The position numbers were made by a program, and so were the translations under genes. A stretch of 9,366 nucleotides of DNA from Marine Group II euryarchaeote MED-G33 (GTDB lineage: Archaea; Thermoplasmatota; Poseidoniia; Poseidoniales; Thalassarchaeaceae). Where the stretch lies: the NCBI GenBank assembly GCA_949538655.1, contig CATISE010000042.1:1-9366 (forward strand). Direction: 5' to 3'. A model generated the notes under the pieces. That model had not been told where the DNA came from and did no database searches. It worked only from the letters and a program-made list of their open reading frames with translations. Within the stretch, counting starts at the first letter, position 1. Every line of letters begins with the position of its first letter. Shown here piece by piece: positions 1-6,898 of this stretch.

Positions 1-131
1 CTGTAGGCCCCAAAAGACTCCACCTCTAAGCCGTCTTCGTTCCCAATTCCTTCCTCGTTTCCGAAGCAACCCGAAAGGGCGGAGCAAAGCATCAATGCCG
101 TGAGGAAAATTGTGCAATGCCCCTTTCGCAT
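1..131 (-). CDS. Lipoprotein, N-terminal part only (runs off left edge)
   Basis: The reverse strand from the ATG at 131-129 stays open to the window edge and encodes 43 residues plus part of a codon. The product starts with a short basic stretch (MRKGH), then a hydrophobic core at about residues 7-19, then a lipobox L19-S20-G21-C22, followed by an acidic, Gly/Asn-rich linker (FGNEEGIGNEDG). This is the classic start of a lipid-anchored exported protein that would be attached at Cys22 outside the cell membrane. The functional domain lies outside the window, so a solute-binding protein or any other surface lipoprotein remains possible. It follows the membrane protein gene on the same strand with a 14-nt gap, so it is probably the third gene of the subtilase operon. 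A GC-rich hairpin sits 7 nt before its start codon. Confidence 0.8.
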   Translation of the reverse strand, partial: MRKGHCTIFLTALMLCSALSGCFGNEEGIGNEDGLEVESFGAY

Positions 132-138
132 GTTTGAC

Positions 139-158
139 CCCGGCCCTATGGGGCCGGG
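139..158 (-). repeat. Perfect 8-bp inverted repeat between membrane protein and lipoprotein genes
   Basis: CCCGGCCC (139-146) and GGGCCGGG (151-158) are exact reverse complements around a 4-nt loop. The hairpin covers the stop codon (146-148) of the upstream membrane protein gene and ends 7 nt before the ATG of the lipoprotein gene. There is no T-run after it on the reverse strand, so it does not look like a bacterial-type terminator. It may modulate translation of the downstream gene or mark an RNA processing point; both are inference. Confidence 0.6.
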
Positions 159-991
159 TTCTGGGCTTCAATTCGACGGTTGGATTGGAATCTCAACCAG
201 AACGCTGCTGGAACTGATATTGCCGCAATCGATGCGGCCCAAGTGAGGATTGAACCAGTCACAACCCCATATTCTGGCAATGTGTGAGTTGCCAACAATG
301 CATAGAAACTGACTGACATCGCCCCGAGCATCATCGGACCCACCGCGCCACCCGGTACATCTTCGCCTTGAGAAATCCAAAGTGCGACCATACTGGTCAA
401 AAAAATGGCGGGGAATACTGAGGCCATCCCTGCCAACAGGGGTGAGCCCAATTGCGAAAGCCAAACAGCCACACCAATCGCCGTGGCAGCTGCAATCCCA
501 CGCATGGCCAAGGTCAGTGGCCCGACACGATTCTGACCCTTGGGTGCGTGCCGATGTTCAAGTGTAATCCACAGACCAAGGGCGACTCCGATCAGTAAGG
601 CTCCGATGCCAATGGTCATAGAATCCTGTTCAGAAAATAGTGTCACTGAAATCGCCGCACCTGTAAACCAAATGCTGAGGTTGATGCTTGTGATGACAAC
701 CAACCGTTTGCCAAATGTCCAGTCAGGGATTATTGGAGGGACAACGCGCCACATCCACAGGAAAATTGCGTTGAGAAGCATGCCCACGGGTACCATCCCC
801 ATCGCTGGTTGGAATGCCAAAACGGTTGGATCAGCCAACCACATGAAGGCTGCAGCAGGAACGATGGTGGTTGGTATGGTCCCGAGAATACCACCGATCA
901 GTCCACCAAATTTCTCAATCGCAACCGTCACAGCAATGGCAACGAGACCTGCGAGAAATGCGGCCAGTAGGATCTGGCCTTGAGGGGTCAT
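146..991 (-). CDS. Polytopic membrane protein of unknown function, two-fold internal repeat
   Basis: This 281-residue protein is almost entirely membrane-embedded. By eye there are about nine hydrophobic segments, near residues 6-27, 30-52, 61-83, 98-118, 124-144, 160-180, 184-207, 217-234 and 243-265. Residues 27-40 and 181-194 align without gaps (small residue/Gly-rich, then Pro at 40 and 194: GGxLGTIP and AGMASVFP), and the preceding helices match as well. This suggests two duplicated half-units, as in many small transporters. The pattern of a Gly-rich helix ending in Pro resembles DUF3147-like membrane proteins, but I cannot confirm that family. The ATG lies 2 nt after the subtilase stop codon, and a GAGG-like element lies within the end of the subtilase gene, so translation is probably coupled. 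Function is unknown; transport or partnership with the protease are both possible. Confidence 0.85.
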   Translation of the reverse strand: MTPQGQILLAAFLAGLVAIAVTVAIEKFGGLIGGILGTIPTTIVPAAAFMWLADPTVLAFQPAMGMVPVGMLLNAIFLWMWRVVPPIIPDWTFGKRLVVITSINLSIWFTGAAISVTLFSEQDSMTIGIGALLIGVALGLWITLEHRHAPKGQNRVGPLTLAMRGIAAATAIGVAVWLSQLGSPLLAGMASVFPAIFLTSMVALWISQGEDVPGGAVGPMMLGAMSVSFYALLATHTLPEYGVVTGSILTWAASIAAISVPAAFWLRFQSNRRIEAQNPAP

Positions 992-993
992 TC

Positions 994-2940
994 CTAATCC
1001 TCAATATCAGCGTCAAGGGTCCCTTCGTCTAGGACATACAAGGAAGGATCGCGAAGATTCTGTAACTGCATGAATAGTACAACCGCTGCTGCGATTGAGA
1101 GCAGTAGTAAGAAGGAGAGCCCGCCCACAATCATGCCTGTGCTAAGGAAGTCCGATTCCTCGGACACCGGTGCCTTCTCACTACCCATGATGTGCAAGTG
1201 AGTGACGATGTTGGCACTGGAATTCGTCCCCTGAAGTGCACGAACCATCAACGTTTGATTGCCTTCAATGGTATTGCCTGGTAAATATTGCAAACGATCA
1301 ACGAACATGTCATGTTCGATTTCAAACTCGCCTGAACCTGAGTTATAATTGCTCAAATCCATCCACTCATCACGCATATCCCAAGTTCGCCACTGAATCT
1401 TTTCAGCCGCTCCATCAATGGTGAATTTCACAGATTGACCTTGACCCACGTGAACCTTATTGTCGCCCATAGTTTGAGTAGAGAGGTTCACAGCAACCAT
1501 GTCTGTGAATCCATAGACTTGGTTGGCTGCTTCCATGACGGCAGGGTGAGCTCGAACCTCTCCGTGACCGTACACATTATTTTGCCGTGGCTTGACAGAT
1601 AAATCATCAGCACAAGGCTCGTTGGCACCAGCGTGGTGACAGGGTCTGTATTCTGAGGTTTCCTGCATAATATTGCGTACATCAAACGGAGACAGTTCTG
1701 GATTGGCCTGATACATCAATGCGGCAACACCTGCTGCCCCGGGTGTAGCCATACTGGTACCCGAGAAACTTACGTAACCATCTACTGAGTTGGATTCTAC
1801 AGACATAACGTTGGAACCGACGAAAGCGATGTTGGGCTTGACCCGACCTTCTTCTGTTGGACCCTGACTCGAGTAGATCGCAATGCCGGGATCATCACCC
1901 TTGTCGAGGGCTCCGACAGTAATGACGTCCTCTGCACTACCCGGTGTACCAATTTGAGCGGAGACACCATTGTTACCAGCGGCGATGAATAGAGCGACGC
2001 CTGCTCGGACCATTTCATTGGCCATGCGTGCAACACTCTCATCTTCTGAACTGGTCAATTCGATGGCACCAAATCCGCCCAGACTCATACTCGCCGCACG
2101 AATGTTGAATTCATGGCGTTTCTCAACAGTCCATTCCATGCCCATCATGACGCCAGCAAAGGAACCAGAGCCCCCCGCATCCAATACTTTGACGCCGACC
2201 AATTGGGCCTGTGGAGCAACACCGGTGTGCTCGTAGGTTGGGGCTCCTGTCCCGGCAGTCGTACCTGCACAATGCGAGCCGTGACCTTGATCATCATAGG
2301 GGAATACTTCGGTACCGTTGGTCAATGTTGGATTGTTGACAACATCATAGAAGGCGATGATTTTCGGATCATTAGTACTGATGTCATCGTCCAAATCATC
2401 CAACCCAACATGCGCTCCATCAATCCCTGTGTCGATGATGGACACGACGCTACCTGTGCCGTCATATCCTGTTGCCTCATAGACATCCCAAACACCGTGA
2501 GTATCCTTGACATCGGAATTGGCAATTTGCATGATTCCATCCAATTCAACCATGACCACGCCGGGTAAAACAGAGAGTGCTTCGATTCGATCGATTGCTA
2601 CAGTTCCAGCAATACTGTCAATCAAATGGAAGGTGTGTTGGTGAATGAAATCAACTTCGTCCTCCAACAACCGTTCATCTGAGGTCGTGGGTTGGTGATC
2701 AAAATCAACGATGACGCCAATGCGATCACCTTCGTCAATGAACTCTTCTGGGAAGACTTCAATCGCGATCCAAATATTGTCCTGAATACCATCTTTATCC
2801 TTGTCCATCAGTGTGTCTTCCCACCAAGGAACCTCTTCAGATTGGGCTGTTGGAACGGGTGCTGCAACTGCTAGAACAGGCAAGAGAAAAAGTCCGATAG
2901 CGGCGATTGCGAGGATGGCTCGATGGCGGTCTGGTGACAT
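994..2940 (-). CDS. Membrane-anchored subtilisin-like serine protease (family S8)
   Basis: This 648-residue exported protease has a signal peptide (hydrophobic about residues 8-26, likely cleavage near AVA-A27). A calcium-binding-type DxDxDGxxD loop follows at residues 46-54. Residues about 70-140 look like an I9-type inhibitory propeptide. The S8 catalytic domain spans about 150-470: Asp170 in IIDTGID, His220 in GHGSHCAG, oxyanion Asn323 in AAGNNG and Ser396 in SGTSMATP. All key residues are present, so it should be active. A beta-rich domain (about 480-590), a Ser/Glu stalk, one transmembrane helix (about 602-625) and a short acidic cytoplasmic tail ending DADIED follow. Cys224 (next to the catalytic His motif), Cys434 and Cys443 could be involved in disulfides. 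The start is chosen for the signal peptide and a GGTGAT ribosome-binding site at 2949-2944. It heads a leftward operon. Likely roles are digestion of extracellular protein or processing of surface proteins; the substrate is unknown. Confidence 0.96.
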   Translation of the reverse strand: MSPDRHRAILAIAAIGLFLLPVLAVAAPVPTAQSEEVPWWEDTLMDKDKDGIQDNIWIAIEVFPEEFIDEGDRIGVIVDFDHQPTTSDERLLEDEVDFIHQHTFHLIDSIAGTVAIDRIEALSVLPGVVMVELDGIMQIANSDVKDTHGVWDVYEATGYDGTGSVVSIIDTGIDGAHVGLDDLDDDISTNDPKIIAFYDVVNNPTLTNGTEVFPYDDQGHGSHCAGTTAGTGAPTYEHTGVAPQAQLVGVKVLDAGGSGSFAGVMMGMEWTVEKRHEFNIRAASMSLGGFGAIELTSSEDESVARMANEMVRAGVALFIAAGNNGVSAQIGTPGSAEDVITVGALDKGDDPGIAIYSSQGPTEEGRVKPNIAFVGSNVMSVESNSVDGYVSFSGTSMATPGAAGVAALMYQANPELSPFDVRNIMQETSEYRPCHHAGANEPCADDLSVKPRQNNVYGHGEVRAHPAVMEAANQVYGFTDMVAVNLSTQTMGDNKVHVGQGQSVKFTIDGAAEKIQWRTWDMRDEWMDLSNYNSGSGEFEIEHDMFVDRLQYLPGNTIEGNQTLMVRALQGTNSSANIVTHLHIMGSEKAPVSEESDFLSTGMIVGGLSFLLLLSIAAAVVLFMQLQNLRDPSLYVLDEGTLDADIED

Positions 2941-2943
2941 TGT

Positions 2944-2959
2944 ATCACCCTACGGGTGA
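2944..2959 (-). promoter_or_regulatory. Ribosome-binding site of the subtilase gene, inside a hairpin
   Basis: On the reverse strand GGTGAT (2949-2944) lies 3 nt before the ATG at 2940 and matches the complement of the archaeal 16S 3' end (AGGAGGTGATC). The same bases form half of a perfect 6-bp inverted repeat: TCACCC (2945-2950) and GGGTGA (2954-2959), loop of 3. If this region is transcribed, folding of the RNA would hide the ribosome-binding site, so translation could be tuned. If transcription starts further downstream, the dyad would instead be a DNA element. Confidence 0.6.
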
Positions 2960-2963
2960 AAGG

Positions 2964-2979
2964 ACTGATTATTCAATCC
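2964..2979. promoter_or_regulatory. Candidate shared TATA region between divergent genes
   Basis: CTGATTATTCAATCCC is the only clearly AT-rich run in the 92-bp gap between the leftward subtilase operon and the rightward exported-protein gene. It lies about 55-70 bp before the rightward start codon and about 25-40 bp before the leftward one, so it could serve as a TATA/BRE region for either or both. A 5-bp dyad (CACGG/CCGTG, 2980-2993) lies next to it. The assignment rests on composition and position only. Confidence 0.3.
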
Positions 2980-3032
2980 CACGGTTCCCCGTGAAGGGTT
3001 CTATTGAAGGACTCAGGGTGAAGTCGAGGGGT

Positions 3033-4007
3033 ATGCGCAGGCTTCTGGTCGCGGTCTTGGTCGTCATCCTGCTCATCCCATCAACCGCTGCTGGAATGAC
3101 GATTACTCAACCCAATTACAACACCGGAGATTGGTTTGAGTACGACGGTTGGACTGCCGCTGTTTTCTCTCAATATGAATCTCAAATGGATGCGGAAAGT
3201 GAAAACTTCAATCACTTGAATTTGGTCGAAGAGGTTCCAATGCGGATGTCGATTGAAGAGAGTGAAAGTATCAGTCTTGGAGGTCAAGATACAAACTGCC
3301 GTGTGAGTCTTGTCGAACACTCGGTAAACATGACGGTACACTTCATCGATGGCAGTACGGATTACGACAATGATACGATGACACTCAACGTCACTACGAC
3401 CATCAAAGTGTGGATGCCAACGGGAGCGAGTGCATTCGAGAAACGCGTTGAAACGATCTATCTCGAAACGTGGTTTAGTGGTGGTGGTGAAGACAACTAC
3501 CTCGAGAATCGCTTGGTCACTGAGGAAATCATCGAACGTGATGGACTGTGGCCTAGTGGAATCCAAGTGGGTGATGAATGGGACTTTTCGGAAACCATCT
3601 CACGTACATCAATTGTCGAGCAGAGAATCAACCGAGCGCTTTGGAATGAGACGAGTCGAGTAACAGAAGAATTGGCTCGCCAGGTGACTTGGACGGCCAC
3701 AGAGGAAACGACGATTTCAACCGGTGAAGACAATCTTGACAATACACCAACCATGCGGATGGAGCAGCAGATTGTTGGTGAATCACAAACCAGTATTGAT
3801 TGGTATCATGAAGAAGGATTCTTGGTGAAGACGCAACACTTTGTGAACGGAACACTGGTTCTTTCAGCGACTCTTACGGATCACAAATACTCAGCTGAGA
3901 ATGTCGTCGCCACGGTCGTCACAGACAATGGCCTACCCGCGCCATCTCTATTGGCTGGTATCGGCATCTTTGCTTTGGCCGCAATTCGCCATTCAAAACC
4001 GGAATGA
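3033..4007 (+). CDS. Exported beta-rich protein with C-terminal hydrophobic anchor, unknown function
   Basis: I do not recognise a named family. The 324-residue protein begins with a signal peptide (MRRLL, hydrophobic to about residue 19), followed by a Thr/Glu/Asn-rich, strand-forming extracellular region. The mature N-terminus carries TGDWFEYDGW (31-40) and a second related motif, VGDEWDFSET (179-188), hinting at two related beta domains. Several N-x-S/T sites occur (99, 113, 119, 205, 272), so N-glycosylation is possible. It has one cysteine (89). The C-terminus (301-324) is a short sorting-signal-like module: LPAPS, a hydrophobic stretch, then a basic RHSK tail. ATG 3033 is preferred because it starts directly at the signal peptide; GGTGA lies at 3017-3021. 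An in-frame GTG at 3018 is an alternative and would add five residues. The gene is monocistronic and overlaps the facing gene by 15 nt at its end. Confidence 0.85.
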   Translation: MRRLLVAVLVVILLIPSTAAGMTITQPNYNTGDWFEYDGWTAAVFSQYESQMDAESENFNHLNLVEEVPMRMSIEESESISLGGQDTNCRVSLVEHSVNMTVHFIDGSTDYDNDTMTLNVTTTIKVWMPTGASAFEKRVETIYLETWFSGGGEDNYLENRLVTEEIIERDGLWPSGIQVGDEWDFSETISRTSIVEQRINRALWNETSRVTEELARQVTWTATEETTISTGEDNLDNTPTMRMEQQIVGESQTSIDWYHEEGFLVKTQHFVNGTLVLSATLTDHKYSAENVVATVVTDNGLPAPSLLAGIGIFALAAIRHSKPE

Positions 4008-5258
4008 CAGGCCCAATCGGAAAGCGGTTTGGTGACCCACATCCAACACCAATGGTGCACGGTCAATCGCATCCTGGCGCAGCAACCCACCGATGGCACT
4101 GCCTTCCAATGTCAGTGTCGAAATGCCACAGATCATCGCAATGCCATCGGGGTCGAGGCAAGCCAGGATTCCGTGTGTACCCCAATCGATACTGGTTGGC
4201 GTGTCGTCCATTCGATTGTTGGCTGGAATTTGCAATGTTGCCGTACCATTCACCAAAGTGAAATTATAGGTATTCTCATGATGCCAAAGTGTCCCCATTT
4301 CACCATCTGGACCGGTGACTGTGAGGGTGATTATCTGATTGAGCGAGGCGGTCGAAGGTTCGATTTGGACCGTAACATCTGAAGGTGAACCTGGAGTGTA
4401 AGAAGTCAACCAAAATTTGGCATCAACACCGCCGAGTGCGATATCGTCAGTCCACCAATAGACATCGTTGTTGACCGCTGGACACCACCAATGGTCCTCC
4501 AAGAGATCCCCATTCGTATTGTTCCACCAAATGTGGTAAGATTCCTCACATCCTGAGTAGGTCGCTGGACTTGCACCAATTTCAGTGATATTGTAAAGAG
4601 TGACTTCCTCTCCAATCTCCGGTTCTGAATTGAGTGCGATTGGCCCCCCATTACCAGACCAAATTTGCGTGCGTGTAGAGACGGTGTTCCAGGTCTCATT
4701 GACCCTCATCGGAAAATCATAGACTTCTCTAGGTGGATCATATTCGTGCGTGTGGGTGAAATCAGCAATTCCAGTTGTCCAAATCCCGAATGCATCAAAG
4801 TCGAGATCTATTGATTGAGCTCGATGGATGATGGCCAAATCTGACGCGCGTACCCAGCGCGTCTCGTGATAGGTGACGATCAATTCCCCTGAGGCGAAGA
4901 TTCCTGTATTGGGTTCAGGAAACCGTCCATCACCTTGACCGCTCGCATCGATTTCCAACCGATAGGCTGGAACCCAATGACCAGATACATTGTATGTCGT
5001 TACAGAGGCGACCAAGATGCTTGCATCACCCGTGATGATATCGAGTGTTGAACCGGATAAATCAGGGCTGTCTTCAACCAAGATTACAGCATCCAATTCA
5101 ATGTCGTATTCCCAGAGGTCTCCCACGTTCCAAGTAACGATATTTGCTTCTTGGGAAGACGACTCAGTAGCCCGAATATTAGGGGCTCCCAACATTGTTG
5201 GAACCGAACTCATCCCCAAGAGGATGACGATGACGAGTGAGGTCAATACCCTGGCCAC
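3993..5258 (-). CDS. Exported beta-rich protein with Ig-like C-terminal domain, unknown function
   Basis: From the GTG at 5258 this encodes 421 residues starting with a signal peptide (MARVLTSLVIVILL, likely cleavage near residue 24). The mature N-terminus holds VTWNVGDLWEYDIELD (41-56), similar to the GDWFEYD motif of the facing gene. Residues about 45-290 are strand-rich with many Trp and Tyr residues. Residues about 292-387 look like an Ig-type fold (PSTASLNQIITLTVTGPDG). Four cysteines (237, 259, 367, 377) could form two disulfides. There is no C-terminal anchor, unlike its neighbour. The start is uncertain: an in-frame TTG at 5282 has a GGTG element (5293-5290) 7 nt upstream and would add eight residues. 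Longer versions would run into the divergent gene and put a non-signal extension before the hydrophobic core. Probably a secreted or surface protein; no catalytic motif was seen. Confidence 0.8.
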   Translation of the reverse strand: MARVLTSLVIVILLGMSSVPTMLGAPNIRATESSSQEANIVTWNVGDLWEYDIELDAVILVEDSPDLSGSTLDIITGDASILVASVTTYNVSGHWVPAYRLEIDASGQGDGRFPEPNTGIFASGELIVTYHETRWVRASDLAIIHRAQSIDLDFDAFGIWTTGIADFTHTHEYDPPREVYDFPMRVNETWNTVSTRTQIWSGNGGPIALNSEPEIGEEVTLYNITEIGASPATYSGCEESYHIWWNNTNGDLLEDHWWCPAVNNDVYWWTDDIALGGVDAKFWLTSYTPGSPSDVTVQIEPSTASLNQIITLTVTGPDGEMGTLWHHENTYNFTLVNGTATLQIPANNRMDDTPTSIDWGTHGILACLDPDGIAMICGISTLTLEGSAIGGLLRQDAIDRAPLVLDVGHQTAFRLGLSFRF

Positions 5259-5269
5259 ACTATGGCCAG
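5251..5269. repeat. Perfect 7-bp inverted repeat across the start codon of the leftward gene
   Basis: CTGGCCA (5251-5257) and TGGCCAG (5263-5269) are exact reverse complements with a 5-bp spacer that begins with the first base of the GTG codon at 5258. The dyad is sized like an operator for a dimeric DNA-binding protein, and in RNA it would place the start codon in a hairpin. If the true start is the TTG at 5282, the repeat falls within the first codons instead. Confidence 0.55.
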
Positions 5270-5310
5270 ACAGTTCGGGCAAATGAGGCCACCGGCTCGT
5301 TTGGCAATCT

Positions 5311-5327
5311 TCATCCCTTTGGGATGA
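5311..5327. repeat. Perfect 7-bp inverted repeat across the start codon of the OB-fold gene
   Basis: TCATCCC (5311-5317) and GGGATGA (5321-5327) are exact reverse complements around TTT. The right arm contains the ATG at 5324-5326. It is the second dyad in the roughly 65-bp gap between the divergent genes. I saw no convincing TATA box or Shine-Dalgarno sequence in this gap, so the dyad is the main visible candidate for control of the rightward operon. Confidence 0.55.
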
Positions 5328-6898
5328 CTCGGATGCCCATGACGAAGATGTGGTCTGCGTTCTTTTTGTCGGTTCTTTTGGTATCAACACTGAATTTCTA
5401 TGCAGTGGTTAGAGAACCAGATCGAATCGAAATCAATGAGGTGCATGAGCATCTTTCGGAGACTGTCAAAATCGAGGGGACTCTGATTTCTTGGGTTCGC
5501 GATCCATATAGCGATGGTTCTGATCGTGTCGATTTGCAGGTTGAAGATGCTCCCGACGTGGTTAAAATTCGTTGGTATGACACCAGTGAGGTCCCACCGA
5601 TCGGTTCTCGAATCATCGTCGAAGGTGAAGTGGTTCAATACAACGGAAAGATTTGGATTAACGCCAAGGGAATGGGCGCCATCTCCGAAAAAATTGGTGC
5701 TGAAATCACCATGGTTGAAACATCGTTGAACGATATATCTGCAGATGCTGAATCTTACCGCTCGAAAGTTGTAAACCTCTCTGGTTACCTTTCAGATGCG
5801 ATTGAACCCAATGTGACATGGCAGAGTTTTACTCTAATTGACAACCCTTCTTATCTCGACAGTGACCACAGGCTCTATGTCTCACTTCAGGGGCGTGTGA
5901 CCGAATGGATTGAGGCCGGATCTAAGGTCAACCTCACCGGTTGGATTCAATGGGATGAGAGGAATTACCGTTGGTCAATCGTCGTTCAGTCATCAACACT
6001 GGATGTCACGCACCCCGCGGGAGCCAAGCGACTTTCTTGGGCGGTTGCAGCAGAGACATGGTCCTATGATATCGGCAAACTCGTCTATGTCGAAGGGACC
6101 TACAATTGGGTTGATGATGAGCATTGGATTATCGCACCTGGTGGGGAAAATGTGGGCATCATTTGTTTGATTCCAAATCTCAATCTTACCGTCAATGGTA
6201 CTTTACCCGAGGATGGGTTTTCGGGTCGGCTGATCTGGTCGGAAGATCGTGCCCAAATCTGCTTGCAGATGAGCGATGAGGACCACAGTGTCAATCCGGT
6301 GGGAATTCTGATTGGAGACTTCACGACACTGGCAACAATCGCAGCAAATCCTTCCGATTGGATTGGGGAAGAAGTGAATGTCGCTGGATGGACGACGGGC
6401 TCAGTGTCACCAGATTATGACAAAGGATACCTCGGTGATGGCAAGGATTACTTTGAGCGTTCAACCACTTTGCGGTTCCAAATTGCTGGAGCACATGCCG
6501 AGTGGATTGAGAAGGGCACATATGTCGAATTCTACAATGTGACTGTACTGTGGAATGAAGCCGAAGGAAGAATCATGCTCGATGTCCCATTGTACGCGAT
6601 TGGAACCGTCGACATCCCACCCGATACATTCTCTTGGTCAGCTGGATGGGATGCTTGGACTTGGCAGGTGAATACGCTGGTCAATGTCAATGGAGAGCTC
6701 AATCAAACCACCGATGGCAATCTCTGGTTGCTCGCATCAGGAAGCGAACAACGAATTTGTTTGTATGATGATGGGACTGCGATGGAGACTGGATTTGATG
6801 AAGGTGGGAACAGTACGGGCGTCCAAGTCTGGACTGGACGATTGGTAGCCACCGATGCATCGGGTGACCCGGGTACACAACTTTGTCTGACACTGTGA
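5324..6898 (+). CDS. Exported protein of tandem OB-fold-like domains
   Basis: This 524-residue protein begins with a hydrophobic segment (about residues 9-28) that is either a signal peptide or an N-terminal anchor. Residues about 44-120 look like an OB-fold of the nucleic-acid-binding type (VKIEGTLISWV, strand-rich core, VEGEVVQYNGKIWINA). The rest appears to be a duplicated unit, about 145-316 and 344-523. Matching landmarks are EWIEAG (194) with EWIEKG (393), LVYVEGTYN (253) with LVNVNGELN (452), ICL (280) with ICL (478), and GRL (301) with GRL (505). Each unit has a cysteine pair (281/313 and 479/521) that could form a disulfide outside the cell. Possible starts are the ATGs at 5324, 5333 and 5339, with no strong ribosome-binding site for any. 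It lies 14 nt before the permease gene, so the two are co-transcribed and may act together. Ligand unknown: nucleic acid, oligosaccharide and protein are all plausible for OB-folds. Confidence 0.85.
   Translation: MTRMPMTKMWSAFFLSVLLVSTLNFYAVVREPDRIEINEVHEHLSETVKIEGTLISWVRDPYSDGSDRVDLQVEDAPDVVKIRWYDTSEVPPIGSRIIVEGEVVQYNGKIWINAKGMGAISEKIGAEITMVETSLNDISADAESYRSKVVNLSGYLSDAIEPNVTWQSFTLIDNPSYLDSDHRLYVSLQGRVTEWIEAGSKVNLTGWIQWDERNYRWSIVVQSSTLDVTHPAGAKRLSWAVAAETWSYDIGKLVYVEGTYNWVDDEHWIIAPGGENVGIICLIPNLNLTVNGTLPEDGFSGRLIWSEDRAQICLQMSDEDHSVNPVGILIGDFTTLATIAANPSDWIGEEVNVAGWTTGSVSPDYDKGYLGDGKDYFERSTTLRFQIAGAHAEWIEKGTYVEFYNVTVLWNEAEGRIMLDVPLYAIGTVDIPPDTFSWSAGWDAWTWQVNTLVNVNGELNQTTDGNLWLLASGSEQRICLYDDGTAMETGFDEGGNSTGVQVWTGRLVATDASGDPGTQLCLTL

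Noticed and set aside
139..158. GC-rich hairpin as a rho-independent-type terminator
   Set aside because: No T-run follows on the reverse strand, and the next gene starts 7 nt later in an apparent operon.
540..983. Open rightward frame of 147 codons opposite the membrane protein gene
   Set aside because: It is the mirror of a hydrophobic gene; the product has no domain or plausible start signal, and the leftward frame has clear transmembrane structure.
1628..1640. CACCA-GCG-TGGTG dyad inside the subtilase gene
   Set aside because: Only 5-bp arms within coding sequence, expected by chance at this length.
2113..2568. Open rightward frame of 151 codons opposite the subtilase gene
   Set aside because: It lies wholly inside the catalytic domain of the subtilase, whose motifs are unmistakable; no independent evidence supports it.
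2907..3032. Longer N-terminus for the rightward exported protein
   Set aside because: It would overlap the divergent subtilase gene and put about 42 non-conserved-looking residues before an obvious signal peptide.
3081..3566. Open leftward frame of 161 codons opposite the exported protein gene
   Set aside because: No signal peptide, domain or start signal; the rightward frame has a signal peptide and anchor.
5259..5390. Longer N-terminus for the leftward beta-rich protein
   Set aside because: A start at 5390 would overlap the divergent OB-fold gene by 67 nt and precede a clear signal peptide with a hydrophilic extension.
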